A program made the position numbers and the translations under genes. The notes under the pieces were generated by a model that was not told where the DNA came from, made no database searches, and saw nothing but the letters and a program-made list of their open reading frames with translations. Below are positions 10,343 to 17,887 of a stretch of 44,151 nucleotides of DNA, one piece after another; position 1 is the first letter of the stretch, and each line of letters begins with the position of its first letter. The stretch covers positions 1-44,151 of the forward strand of contig CALQZX010000007.1 of NCBI GenBank assembly GCA_943350175.1, read 5' to 3'. Source of the stretch: Parcubacteria group bacterium. Its GTDB lineage: Bacteria; Patescibacteriota; Microgenomatia; UBA1400; PJMF01.

Positions 10343-10642
10343 ATGAACGCTTATTTAATTAAAAAACCAGTCGTCACAGAAAGATCTCTAAGCTTAGCCA
10401 AAGTAGAGCACGTCTATACTTTTGAAGTAGAGATGAGCGCTCACAAAGGTCAAATCAAAGAGGCCATTGCAACTATTTTTGGAGTTAAAGTTCTTTCAGT
10501 TAACACTGTCGTCAGACATAGAGTTAAGAAAAAAACTGGTAAGAAAAGAATGAACACTGTCAGTGCAAAAACCAAAAAGGCTTATGTCACTTTGGCTGCT
10601 GATAATCATATCGATCTTTTTGATGTAGGAGGAGAAAACTAA
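10343..10642 (+). CDS. rplW: 50S ribosomal protein L23 (uL23)
   Basis: Tunnel-exit protein that docks trigger factor and SRP. The start IKKPVVTERSLSLAK and the middle YTFEVEMSAHKGQIKEAIATIFGVKVLSVNTVV follow the family, with a basic loop RHRVKKKTGKKRM. The 99-aa length is normal. Its stop codon overlaps the rplB start as TAATG (10640-10644). Confidence 0.96.
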   Translation: MNAYLIKKPVVTERSLSLAKVEHVYTFEVEMSAHKGQIKEAIATIFGVKVLSVNTVVRHRVKKKTGKKRMNTVSAKTKKAYVTLAADNHIDLFDVGGEN

Positions 10643-11478
10643 TGCTAAAGAAAGTCAGAGGTGAAAGCGCAGGAGTCAGACATCGTTTAGATGTTGATCG
10701 TGGCGACCTACACAAGGGCAAGCCAGAGAAATCTCTTTTGGTCAAAGGCCATAAGAAAAGACAAGGCAAAGACTCTTCTGGTCATATTTCTGTTAGACAT
10801 AGAGGTGGTGGTGTTAAGAAAAGAATGAGAGTTATTGATTTTCGTCGCGAGAAGTTTGGTATTCCAGCCATCGTCAAGAGAATTGAATACGATCCAATGC
10901 GTACAGCTAATGTCGCCCTACTTTTCTATAAAGATGGTGAAAAGAGGTATATCATTGCTCCAGAGGGTTTAGAGATTGGTGCCGAGATCATTTCAGAAGA
11001 AAAAACTGAAGTTAAAGTCGGTAACTGCATGAAATTGAAAAATGTGCCAATTGGTGTCGATATTCATAATATCGAATTACGTCAAGGCAAAGGAGCTCAA
11101 ATTGTCAGAGGAGCTGGTCTTGGAGCCATGGTACAATCCAAAGAAGGTAAATATGCTATTATTGCTCTGCCTTCTAAAGAACAACGCTTAGTGAGTTTAG
11201 AATGTTCAGTCACTATTGGTCGCGTAGGCAATCAAGAGTGGAAGGGTACTAAGCTTGGTAAAGCTGGTCGTAAGAGAATGATGGGTATCAGACCAACTGT
11301 TAGAGGTACTGCTCAACATCCAGACAGTCATCCACACGGTGGTGGTGAAGGTCGTAGCGGTGTCGGTATGAAACACGCTAAGTCTCCATGGGGCAAGAAC
11401 GTCGCTCCAGGTAAGAAGACCAGAAGTGTTAGAAAACCAAGTCGTCATTTAATAAGAGATCGTAGAGCTAAAAATTAA
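10642..11478 (+). CDS. rplB: 50S ribosomal protein L2 (uL2)
   Basis: Large-subunit core protein needed for subunit association and peptidyl-transferase centre structure. The 278-aa product has the OB-fold/SH3-like core (HISVRHRGGGVKKRMRVIDF, YDPMRTANVALL) and the signature HPDSHPHGGGEGRSGVG, including the His essential for activity in E. coli, near residues 225-240. The C-terminal KTRSVRKPSRHLIRDRR is slightly different from the usual KxRxxxKxSxxFIvrrR. A 26-nt gap precedes rpsS. Confidence 0.97.
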   Translation: MLKKVRGESAGVRHRLDVDRGDLHKGKPEKSLLVKGHKKRQGKDSSGHISVRHRGGGVKKRMRVIDFRREKFGIPAIVKRIEYDPMRTANVALLFYKDGEKRYIIAPEGLEIGAEIISEEKTEVKVGNCMKLKNVPIGVDIHNIELRQGKGAQIVRGAGLGAMVQSKEGKYAIIALPSKEQRLVSLECSVTIGRVGNQEWKGTKLGKAGRKRMMGIRPTVRGTAQHPDSHPHGGGEGRSGVGMKHAKSPWGKNVAPGKKTRSVRKPSRHLIRDRRAKN

Positions 11479-11504
11479 TTTAAAGTAAAGATAAAGTATA
11501 AAAT

Positions 11505-11789
11505 ATGTCTAGATCAAGTAAAAAAGGACCATTCATCGACCCAAAACTTCTAAAAAAAGTTTTAGCTCAAAAAGCTTCAGGGGAGAATAAATCAATTAAA
11601 ACATGGAGTCGCTCTTGTGTTGTTGCTCCTGAATTCGTTGGTCATACTTTCATGGTTCATCAGGGTAAGAACTTCATTGAAGTTTTTGTATCTGAATTAA
11701 TGGTCGGTCATAAATTGGGTGAATTCGCTCCTACCAGAACCTTCAGAGGTCACGGTAAGATTGTGAAGAGATTGCTAACTAAAACTTAA
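11505..11789 (+). CDS. rpsS: 30S ribosomal protein S19 (uS19)
   Basis: Head protein close to the A-site finger contact. It starts [19 protein letters not shown] and carries the signature [41 protein letters not shown] (residues about 40-85), ending in the usual basic [12 protein letters not shown]. The 94-aa length is normal. Confidence 0.97.
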   Translation: MSRSSKKGPFIDPKLLKKVLAQKASGENKSIKTWSRSCVVAPEFVGHTFMVHQGKNFIEVFVSELMVGHKLGEFAPTRTFRGHGKIVKRLLTKT

Positions 11790-11810
11790 ACTTTTTTGGA
11801 AAAAACTAAA

Positions 11811-12362
11811 ATGATAATTAAAGCAGAACAAAAAAACACCAGACAGACATCACGCAAAGTGCGTTTAGTTGCTGATGTGGTCAAAAAGATGAGTATCGCT
11901 GATGCCATCAAACAATTGGCTGTTATCAACAGAAAATCCAGTCTTTTGGTGCTCAAGGTTTTGGGTCAAGCAGTTGCTAACGCTACCAATAATTTTGGTT
12001 TGGCTGTTGCTGATTTAGAAATTGATAACATTGTTATTAATGATGGCCCAGCTCTTAAGAGATGGAGAGCAGTTAGTCGTGGTCGCGCTCACACCATTTT
12101 AAAGAGAACCTGTCACGTTAGAGTTGACCTTAGAACTAAAAAAGAAGCTGTGCCTGTTGCTAAAACCGAAGCTCCAAAAGCCGAAGTTGCAGTAGAAGAA
12201 GCTCCAAAAGCCGAAGTCACAGAAGTCAAGAAAAAAACCGTCAAAAAAGCTCAAGATGCTATTAAGTTGGACCGTAGCAAGAATCAAGCAGCTAAACTGC
12301 AGGGTTCTGGTAAAGGTCAGGCTAACAAACTAATACAAAGTCAGAAAAAGGGGTCTAAGTAA
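11811..12362 (+). CDS. rplV: 50S ribosomal protein L22 with long C-terminal tail (uL22)
   Basis: Tunnel-lining protein. I chose ATG 11811 because MIIKAEQKNTRQTSRKVRLVADVV aligns with the usual start; a TTG at 11796 would add only five residues. The core ends with ISRGRAHTILKRTCHV-like residues VSRGRAHTILKRTCHVRV near residue 110. About 70 further residues form an Ala/Lys/Glu-rich tail with two EAPKAEV repeats, absent from E. coli L22 (110 aa). The tail is probably disordered and solvent-exposed. rpsC follows after 4 nt. Confidence 0.96.
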   Translation: MIIKAEQKNTRQTSRKVRLVADVVKKMSIADAIKQLAVINRKSSLLVLKVLGQAVANATNNFGLAVADLEIDNIVINDGPALKRWRAVSRGRAHTILKRTCHVRVDLRTKKEAVPVAKTEAPKAEVAVEEAPKAEVTEVKKKTVKKAQDAIKLDRSKNQAAKLQGSGKGQANKLIQSQKKGSK

Positions 12363-12366
12363 AGAT

Positions 12367-13017
12367 ATGGGACAAAAAGTTAATCCAATCAAATTTAGAA
12401 TGGGCGGGATTTTCACTTGGAAATCTCTCTGGTTTGCAACTAAAGCAGATTACTCTAACAAAGTTTTAGAAGATTATCGTCTTCGTGAATATTTGGAAGA
12501 GAGTCTTAATAATGCAGGATTAGTTGATATTGAAATCAAACGCTCTATCAATAAACTTTTGATTGTTTTGTCAGTAGCTAGACCAGGTGTTGTCATTGGC
12601 AAGGGTGGTTCAAACCTAGAAAAAGTTAAAGAAGGTGTTGAACGCTTGATTAATGTTTCTAAAGATAAAAAAGACAAAGCCAGAATTGAATTAAAAGTAG
12701 AAGAAGTTAAAAAACCAGATCTAAGTGCCAAATTAGTGCTTGAGAGAATCATTTCTCAATTACTTGCTAGATATCCTCACCGTCGCGCTGTTATGCAGGC
12801 TATGGAAAAGGTGATGGCAGCCGGTGCAAAAGGTGTTAAAATTCAACTCTCTGGTAGAGTCGGTGGCGCTGAAATTGGTCGTAGAGAAAAATACTTCCAA
12901 GGTAGTGTCCCAACTCAAACACTTAGAGCTAATATTGATTATTCTGAAGCCCCAGCCAAGACTCGCTCTGGTTATGTGGGTATTAAAGTATGGATTTATA
13001 AAGGGGAAGTAATCTAG
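12367..13017 (+). CDS. rpsC: 30S ribosomal protein S3 (uS3)
   Basis: Head protein at the mRNA entry channel with helicase-like activity. It starts MGQKVNPIKFRMGG. The KH type-2 domain contains VVIGKGGSNLEKVKEGVERL (about residues 75-95). The C-terminal domain has GAKGVKIQLSGRVGGAEIGRREKYFQGSVPTQTLRANIDYS. The 216-aa length is normal. Two nt separate it from rplP. Confidence 0.97.
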   Translation: MGQKVNPIKFRMGGIFTWKSLWFATKADYSNKVLEDYRLREYLEESLNNAGLVDIEIKRSINKLLIVLSVARPGVVIGKGGSNLEKVKEGVERLINVSKDKKDKARIELKVEEVKKPDLSAKLVLERIISQLLARYPHRRAVMQAMEKVMAAGAKGVKIQLSGRVGGAEIGRREKYFQGSVPTQTLRANIDYSEAPAKTRSGYVGIKVWIYKGEVI

Positions 13018-13019
13018 CA

Positions 13020-13430
13020 ATGTTACAGCCAAAAAAAGTAAAATACCGCAAGACCTTTAGAGGTAAAAACAGAGGCAAAGCCTTTCGAGGTTGTGAAATT
13101 GTTTTTGGTGAATATGGCTTAAGAGCCCTAAGTCTTGGTGAGATTTCTGCTCGCCAGATTGAAGCTGCTCGTAAAAAGATCACTTTCGCTACCAAAAGAG
13201 AAGGAAAGTATTGGATTAAGATTTTTCCTCACAAACCTTTAACTCAAAAACCACTTGGTATCAAAATGGGTTCAGGTAAAGGTGCTATTCAAGAATACGT
13301 CGCAGTTATTAAGCCAGGTTTTATTTTGTTTGAAATTGGTGGTGTTAGCGAAGAAATGGCCAAAGCTGCAATGCAAAAAGCCGCTGCTAAGTTATCAGTT
13401 AGAACAGAATTTGTGAAAAAAAGTAAATAA
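13020..13430 (+). CDS. rplP: 50S ribosomal protein L16 (uL16)
   Basis: Organises the A-site tRNA region of the 50S. It starts MLQPKKVKYRKTFRGKNRGKAFRG and contains the ITFATKREGKYWIKIFPHKPLTQKPLGIKMGSGKGAIQEYVAV core, conserved in the family (residues about 58-100). 136 aa is normal. Its stop and the rpmC start overlap as TAATG at 13428-13432. Confidence 0.97.
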   Translation: MLQPKKVKYRKTFRGKNRGKAFRGCEIVFGEYGLRALSLGEISARQIEAARKKITFATKREGKYWIKIFPHKPLTQKPLGIKMGSGKGAIQEYVAVIKPGFILFEIGGVSEEMAKAAMQKAAAKLSVRTEFVKKSK

Positions 13431-13639
13431 TGAAAAGAAACGAAATCAAAGCACTGAGTCAAAAGACAGTGGCCGAGCTCAATCAAGAACTGCTTAAGCT
13501 AAGTCATGATCTTGCTAACATGCGTTTGCAGAAAAAAGTTGGCAAACTAAGTAGTGTCTCAAAGCTTAGAAATCTTAGTGATGATATTGCCAGAATAAAA
13601 ACCGTTCTTACACAAAAAGAGACGCTCGGAAACAAATAA
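13430..13639 (+). CDS. rpmC: 50S ribosomal protein L29 (uL29)
   Basis: Small two-helix protein near the tunnel exit. MKRNEIKALSQKTVAELNQELLKLSHDLANMRLQKKVGKLS follows the family pattern (LR..s..EL...l..l..el..LR.q...g.l). 69 aa is normal. It overlaps rplP by one base and lies one base before rpsQ. Confidence 0.93.
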   Translation: MKRNEIKALSQKTVAELNQELLKLSHDLANMRLQKKVGKLSSVSKLRNLSDDIARIKTVLTQKETLGNK

Positions 13640-13640
13640 T

Positions 13641-13880
13641 ATGAAAAAGTTACAAGGTAAAGTCACATCTTTAAAGACCACAAATACAGCCATCGTTGAG
13701 GTTGGTCGTGTTCTAGCTCATCCTTTATACCAGAAATTAATTAGAACAAGTAAAAAATATGCTTGTGATTTCGATGCCAAGACTATGGAATTGGTTTTAA
13801 ATGATGTCGTTGAAATAGTCGAAACCCGTCCTCTTAGTAAAACTAAGAGATTTAAAGTAATCAAGAAAATTGGAAAATAG
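13641..13880 (+). CDS. rpsQ: 30S ribosomal protein S17 (uS17)
   Basis: 16S rRNA-binding OB-fold protein. [44 protein letters not shown] corresponds to the family (LxGxVvS.kmdKTivV.v.r...HplY.K.i.rskky.aHD). [21 protein letters not shown] closes it. 79 aa. The family 'HD' at the end of the first part is replaced here by FD. Confidence 0.95.
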   Translation: MKKLQGKVTSLKTTNTAIVEVGRVLAHPLYQKLIRTSKKYACDFDAKTMELVLNDVVEIVETRPLSKTKRFKVIKKIGK

Positions 13881-13882
13881 CC

Positions 13883-14257
13883 ATGATACAACTAAGAACA
13901 GTCCTAGCAATAGCTGACAATAGCGGTGCCAAAAAAATTAGAGTCATCCAAGTTTATGGTGGTTCTAGAAGAAGATTTGGCGGCGTTGGTGATATGGTTA
14001 TCGGTTCAGTAATTGACGCCGATGCTAATGGCACCATAAAAAAAGGTGAAAAAGTTAGAGCTGTCATCGTTAGAACTGCCAAAGAGCAAAGAAGAGATAG
14101 CGGTGAGTATATTCGTTTCGATGAAAATGCCGCAGTTATCATTCAAGCTCGTAACAACAAAGAACCAGTTGGTACTCGTGTTTTCGGACCAATTGCTCGT
14201 GAAGTCAAAGATCAAGGATATAATAAAGTTGCTAGTTTAGCTCCGGAGGTATTATGA
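13883..14257 (+). CDS. rplN: 50S ribosomal protein L14 (uL14)
   Basis: Subunit-interface protein. [27 protein letters not shown] and the core [33 protein letters not shown] are diagnostic, as is [25 protein letters not shown]. 124 aa. Its TGA stop (14255-14257) overlaps the rplX ATG by four bases, which shows that TGA is a stop in this genome. Confidence 0.98.
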   Translation: MIQLRTVLAIADNSGAKKIRVIQVYGGSRRRFGGVGDMVIGSVIDADANGTIKKGEKVRAVIVRTAKEQRRDSGEYIRFDENAAVIIQARNNKEPVGTRVFGPIAREVKDQGYNKVASLAPEVL

Positions 14258-14595
14258 AATTAAAAATTGGAGATAAAGTTCTAGTCACTTCTGGAAAAGA
14301 CAAAGGCAAAAAGAGCGAAATCATTGCTGTTTTTCCTACCAAAGATAAAGTTTTGGTTAAAGATGTTAACATGTACGTTAAACACGTCAAACCTTTGATG
14401 GATAGACCAGGAGAAAAAGTAAGAAAAGAACGCTCAATGTCTGTAGCTAAAGTAGCCATCTTGAATGACAAAGATCAAGCAGACAGAATAGCTTATCAGC
14501 TTACTGCTGATGGTAAAAAAGAGAGAATTTTTAAGAAAACTGGTCAGATCATTAAAGACCAAAAAGTAGCTGTCGCTAAGAAAAAAATAATATGA
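14254..14595 (+). CDS. rplX: 50S ribosomal protein L24 (uL24)
   Basis: Assembly initiator that sits at the tunnel exit. The KOW motif is [24 protein letters not shown] (about residues 4-28), followed by [15 protein letters not shown]. 113 aa with a lysine-rich C-terminus. CGGAGG directly upstream in the end of rplN is a good ribosome binding site. The stop overlaps rplE by four bases (14592-14595). Confidence 0.96.
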   Translation: MKLKIGDKVLVTSGKDKGKKSEIIAVFPTKDKVLVKDVNMYVKHVKPLMDRPGEKVRKERSMSVAKVAILNDKDQADRIAYQLTADGKKERIFKKTGQIIKDQKVAVAKKKII

Positions 14596-15155
14596 ACCGT
14601 TTGAAGCAAAAATACCAAGAAGAAGTGGTCAAAACCTTGATGAAAGAGTTTTCTTACGAGAATCCTTTCCAAGTAACTAAAGTTGAGAAAATAGTTCTTA
14701 ATATTGGTGTTACCCAACCTCAAGATCCTCACGCTAGAGAAAAAGTTATGCCTTTGATTGTTAAGCAATTCGAAGACATCACTGGTCAACATCCTCAAAT
14801 CACCAAGGCTCGCAAAGCTGTCTCTAATTTTAAATTAAGAGAAGGAGATCCAATGGGTGTGATGGTTACTCTTCGTGGCAACCTAATGTGGGAATTTTTT
14901 GACAGATTAGTTTCAGTCGTTTTGCCACGTGTCAAAGATTTTCGTGGAATTAGTAGAACCGCCTTCGATGGTCAGGGTAATTATAGTCTTGGAATTGAAG
15001 AGCAAATTTCTTTTCCAGAGGTTGAATTCGATCAAATTGATCGCATCAGACCACTACAAGTTAACTTTGTGACTAGTAACAAAAATGATAAAGAAGCATT
15101 TCGTTTATTAGAGCTTCTCGGTATGCCTTTCAAAAAGGAAGAAGACAAGAATTAA
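14592..15155 (+). CDS. rplE: 50S ribosomal protein L5 (uL5)
   Basis: 5S rRNA-binding protein of the central protuberance. [20 protein letters not shown], the VEKIVLNIGVTQ strand, ITGQHPQITKARKAVSNFKLREGDPMGVMVTLRG and FRGISRTAFDGQGNYSLGIEEQISFPEV are all family landmarks. 187 aa is slightly longer than usual because of a short charged C-terminus. Confidence 0.97.
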   Translation: MNRLKQKYQEEVVKTLMKEFSYENPFQVTKVEKIVLNIGVTQPQDPHAREKVMPLIVKQFEDITGQHPQITKARKAVSNFKLREGDPMGVMVTLRGNLMWEFFDRLVSVVLPRVKDFRGISRTAFDGQGNYSLGIEEQISFPEVEFDQIDRIRPLQVNFVTSNKNDKEAFRLLELLGMPFKKEEDKN

Positions 15156-15158
15156 AGT

Positions 15159-15389
15159 ATGGCTAAAAAATCAAAGATTGCTCAATCAAAGAAAATGGCA
15201 GCTAAACGCGAGACTTTATTGAAGTCTGGTGTGAAAAAAGTAAATAAGGTCTCGACTAGAGTGATAAACCGTTGTAAAATCACTGGTCGCCCAAGAGGTT
15301 ACATGCGTTTCTTTGGTTTAAGTCGTCTTACTTTCAGAGAATTAGCAGCTAAAGGTGAATTGCCAGGTGTAGTAAAAACCAGTAAATAA
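15159..15389 (+). CDS. rpsN: 30S ribosomal protein S14, zinc-free short form (uS14)
   Basis: Head protein near the decoding site. The C-terminal core [34 protein letters not shown] is diagnostic. Only one Cys is present, so the CxxC...CxxC zinc site of the 61-aa form is missing. At 76 aa it is also shorter than the 101-aa zinc-free E. coli type, as the central linker is reduced. It is therefore intermediate between the two usual classes. Start ATG 15159, 3 nt after rplE. Confidence 0.95.
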   Translation: MAKKSKIAQSKKMAAKRETLLKSGVKKVNKVSTRVINRCKITGRPRGYMRFFGLSRLTFRELAAKGELPGVVKTSK

Positions 15390-15399
15390 GACAAAAAAT

Positions 15400-15795
15400 A
15401 TGACCGATCCTATTGCAGACATGATTATCAGAATAAAGAACGCCGTGGCAGCAGGTCACAAAGATCTTTTAGTGCCTCATTCCAAAATGAAAGAGTCATT
15501 GGCTAGAATCTTAAAAGAATTCAATTACATCGAAAGTTACAAAGTTATCGCCCCAACTGATGATGCTTTTACTCAAATTAAGATTGTTCTTAAGTATGCA
15601 GGCAAAGCTTCAGTCATTAGTGGAGTGAAAAGAGTTTCTAAACCAGGATGTCGCATTTATAAAAGCTCTGGCACAATCCCAAGAACCCTCAATGGTTATG
15701 GCTTGACTATCTTGTCAACCAACAAGGGTATTATGGATGGTAAGAGCGCACACAAGAGTAATCTTGGTGGAGAGGTACTTTTCCAGATTTGGTAA
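15400..15795 (+). CDS. rpsH: 30S ribosomal protein S8 (uS8)
   Basis: Central-domain 16S rRNA-binding protein; in E. coli it is the spc-operon repressor. MTDPIADMIIRIKNAVAAGH and VPHSKMKESLARILKEFNYI are typical, and the C-terminal GLTILSTNKGIMDGKSAHKSNLGGEVLFQIW replaces the usual sTs.GvmtD.eAr....GGEvL. 131 aa. Confidence 0.97.
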   Translation: MTDPIADMIIRIKNAVAAGHKDLLVPHSKMKESLARILKEFNYIESYKVIAPTDDAFTQIKIVLKYAGKASVISGVKRVSKPGCRIYKSSGTIPRTLNGYGLTILSTNKGIMDGKSAHKSNLGGEVLFQIW

Positions 15796-15810
15796 AGAAT
15801 TCTAAAAGAT

Positions 15811-16350
15811 ATGTCAAAAATTGGTAAAAAAATCATCACTATTCCAAGTCAAGTTACTGTCTCTATCCTTAATAAAGAGGTAACTGCAAGAGGTCCTAAA
15901 GGTGAATTAAAACTAACTCTTCTACCTAATATTGAGGTAAAAATTGAAGGTGATAAATTGTCTTTATCTCGCAGTAACAACGAAAAACAAACCAAGGCTA
16001 ATCATGGTTTGCTCAGAAGTTTAATTGCCAACAACATTGAAGGTGTCGCAAGTTCTTACAAAAAAACCTTGAAATTAATCGGTACTGGTTATAGAGTCAC
16101 TGCTAAGGGAGCTGGTTTATCCATGACTCTTGGTTATTCTCACGTGACTGAAGTCGAAGCAATTGCTGGAATTTCTTTCAAAGTTGAAGGTAATGACGTC
16201 ATTCATGTTGAAGGTATTGATAAGCAATTAGTCGGTCAAGTAGCTGCCGATATTAGAAGTCTTAGACCACCAGAGCCTTATTTGGGCAAAGGTATTCGTT
16301 ACATTGATGAAGTAGTCAAAAAGAAAGCAGGTAAAGCTGCTGCTAAATAA
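15811..16350 (+). CDS. rplF: 50S ribosomal protein L6 (uL6)
   Basis: Large-subunit protein near the sarcin-ricin loop. SKIGKKIITIPSQVTVSI and VTARGPKGELKLTL begin the first domain; the second repeats the fold with LIGTGYRVTAKGAGLSMTLGYSHV, and the signature RPPEPYLGKGIRYIDEVVKKKAGKAA ends the protein. 179 aa is normal. Confidence 0.98.
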   Translation: MSKIGKKIITIPSQVTVSILNKEVTARGPKGELKLTLLPNIEVKIEGDKLSLSRSNNEKQTKANHGLLRSLIANNIEGVASSYKKTLKLIGTGYRVTAKGAGLSMTLGYSHVTEVEAIAGISFKVEGNDVIHVEGIDKQLVGQVAADIRSLRPPEPYLGKGIRYIDEVVKKKAGKAAAK

Positions 16351-16361
16351 TTAGGAATAAA

Positions 16362-16721
16362 ATGTCAGATATTAAAACATTAAATAAAAATAGATTGAAA
16401 AGACAACAGCGTATCAGAGCTAAGATTACTGGTACTCCTGTTCGTCCTCGTCTGACCATTTTACGTTCCAATGAACACATCTCCTTACAAGTGGTAGATG
16501 ACTCTATTGGTCAAACTTTGGCTTCTGCCAGCGATTTGGCTAAAGATAAGAAAATTGAAGGTACTAAAACTCAAAGAGCTATTGCTGTTAGTCAAGTTTT
16601 GTTGGCAGCCCTAAAGAAGAAAAAAGTTACCAGTTTAGTTTTTGATCGTTCTTATTATAAGTATCACGGCAGAATCAAAGCAGTAGCAGAAGTTCTACGT
16701 GAAGGTGGAATCCAACTATAA
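16362..16721 (+). CDS. rplR: 50S ribosomal protein L18 (uL18)
   Basis: 5S rRNA-binding protein. RLKRQQRIRAKITGTPVRPRLTILRSNEHISLQVVDD, the A-rich middle and the end FDRSYYKYHGRIKAVAEVLREGGIQL match the family. 119 aa. Two nt separate it from rpsE. Confidence 0.97.
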   Translation: MSDIKTLNKNRLKRQQRIRAKITGTPVRPRLTILRSNEHISLQVVDDSIGQTLASASDLAKDKKIEGTKTQRAIAVSQVLLAALKKKKVTSLVFDRSYYKYHGRIKAVAEVLREGGIQL

Positions 16722-16723
16722 AT

Positions 16724-17377
16724 ATGGCAAGAGATAATTTTAACAAACCAGAAGTTAAGGAATTTGAAGAGAAAGTCATTCAAATTTCTAGAGTGTCTAA
16801 AAAAACCAAAGGTGGCAACAAAGCTGGTTTTTCAGTTTTGATGGTCGTTGGTGATAAAAAAGGTCGCGTTGGTGTTGGTCTTGGTAAAGCTGGTGATGTT
16901 CTATCTGCCATCAAAAAAAGTGTCAAAAAAGCCAAGAAAAAAATGATCAGTGTTCCTCTTGATGGAACCACTATTCCTTTTGCTATTACTGTTAAAAAAG
17001 GTGCAGGCAAAGTCATGATGAAGCCTTCCACCAAAGGAACTGGTGTTATCGCCGGTGGTCCAGTCAGAGCTGTTGTGGAAGCTGCTGGTGTCAGAGATAT
17101 CACTTGCAAGATTATGGGTAGTGATAATCAATCATCTTCAGTTTACGCTACTTTTGAAGCACTTAAGCAAATTTCTAGATTAGTTGAAATCAAAGACATT
17201 AAATTGCGCTCTATTTCAGACATTGAAGAAGAAGAGAGAAAAAAGATGGATGAATTGCAGAAAAAAGCTAGTGATTCAGCTGCTAGAACCGAAGCTGTGC
17301 ACAAGAGTGAAGTTGCTGCCGTCAAAGAATTAAAGAAAACCGTTAAAAAACCAGTCAATAAGCCAAGCAGTAAATAA
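16724..17377 (+). CDS. rpsE: 30S ribosomal protein S5 with C-terminal extension (uS5)
   Basis: Fidelity protein at the mRNA entry tunnel. The double-stranded RNA-binding-like domain VIQISRVSKKTKGGNKAGFSVLMVVGDKKGRVGVGLGKA and the second domain ITVKKGAGKVMMKPSTKGTGVIAGGPVRAVVEAAGV are intact. About 45 residues of charged, Lys/Glu/Ala-rich tail follow the usual end (217 aa versus about 165). The gene is followed directly by rplO: rpmD (uL30), usually between them, is absent. Confidence 0.97.
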   Translation: MARDNFNKPEVKEFEEKVIQISRVSKKTKGGNKAGFSVLMVVGDKKGRVGVGLGKAGDVLSAIKKSVKKAKKKMISVPLDGTTIPFAITVKKGAGKVMMKPSTKGTGVIAGGPVRAVVEAAGVRDITCKIMGSDNQSSSVYATFEALKQISRLVEIKDIKLRSISDIEEEERKKMDELQKKASDSAARTEAVHKSEVAAVKELKKTVKKPVNKPSSK

Positions 17378-17386
17378 GGATCTATA

Positions 17387-17827
17387 ATGTCTATTTTAAG
17401 TTTAATCAAAAAAATCACCGACAAAGGAGCCAAACGCTTAGGCAGGGGCTATGGTTCTGGTAAAGGTGGTCACACTTCTTCTAGAGGTCAAAAAGGTCAA
17501 AAGTCTCGTACTGGTTCCAAAGTTCCTCTTTGGTTTGAAGGTGGTTCACTTCCTCTTTCCAAAAGAATCCCAATGTGGAGAGGTAAAGGTCGTTTCAAAA
17601 GCTTACATCCAACCGCTGAATTAACCTTGAGTGATTTAAACAAAATTGAATTAACCGATATTACCCTAGACTCTCTTAAATTGAATAGAGTAATTGATAG
17701 AAGATTCAAAAAAGCCAAAGTCATCAGTAAAGGTAAATTAAGCAAAAAAGTTAATTTAAAAGGCATTGGTGTTTCTGAGTCTGCCAAAAAAGAGATTGAA
17801 GCTCTTGGCGGAACAATCGAAAACTAA
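17387..17827 (+). CDS. rplO: 50S ribosomal protein L15 (uL15)
   Basis: Late-assembly large-subunit protein. The glycine-rich N-terminus RLGRGYGSGKGGHTSSRGQKGQKSRTGSKV and the C-terminal GIGVSESAKKEIEALGGTIE are typical. 146 aa. It begins 9 nt after rpsE, with AAGGA upstream as ribosome binding site, leaving no room for a missed rpmD. Confidence 0.97.
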   Translation: MSILSLIKKITDKGAKRLGRGYGSGKGGHTSSRGQKGQKSRTGSKVPLWFEGGSLPLSKRIPMWRGKGRFKSLHPTAELTLSDLNKIELTDITLDSLKLNRVIDRRFKKAKVISKGKLSKKVNLKGIGVSESAKKEIEALGGTIEN

Positions 17828-17864
17828 AAGCGATCTTGCTTTGTAGCTTTTATTTAGTTAGAAT
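17825..17864 (+). promoter_or_regulatory. Hairpin and candidate secY promoter
   Basis: TAAAAGC (17825-17831) and GCTTTTA (17846-17852) form a 7-bp stem after rplO. A possible promoter overlaps it: TTGCTT (17836-17841), 17 bp, TAGAAT (17859-17864). The pair could let secY be expressed partly apart from the ribosomal genes. The evidence is sequence fit only. Confidence 0.4.
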
Positions 17865-17887
17865 GTTGACTTCTCGACCAAACAGAA

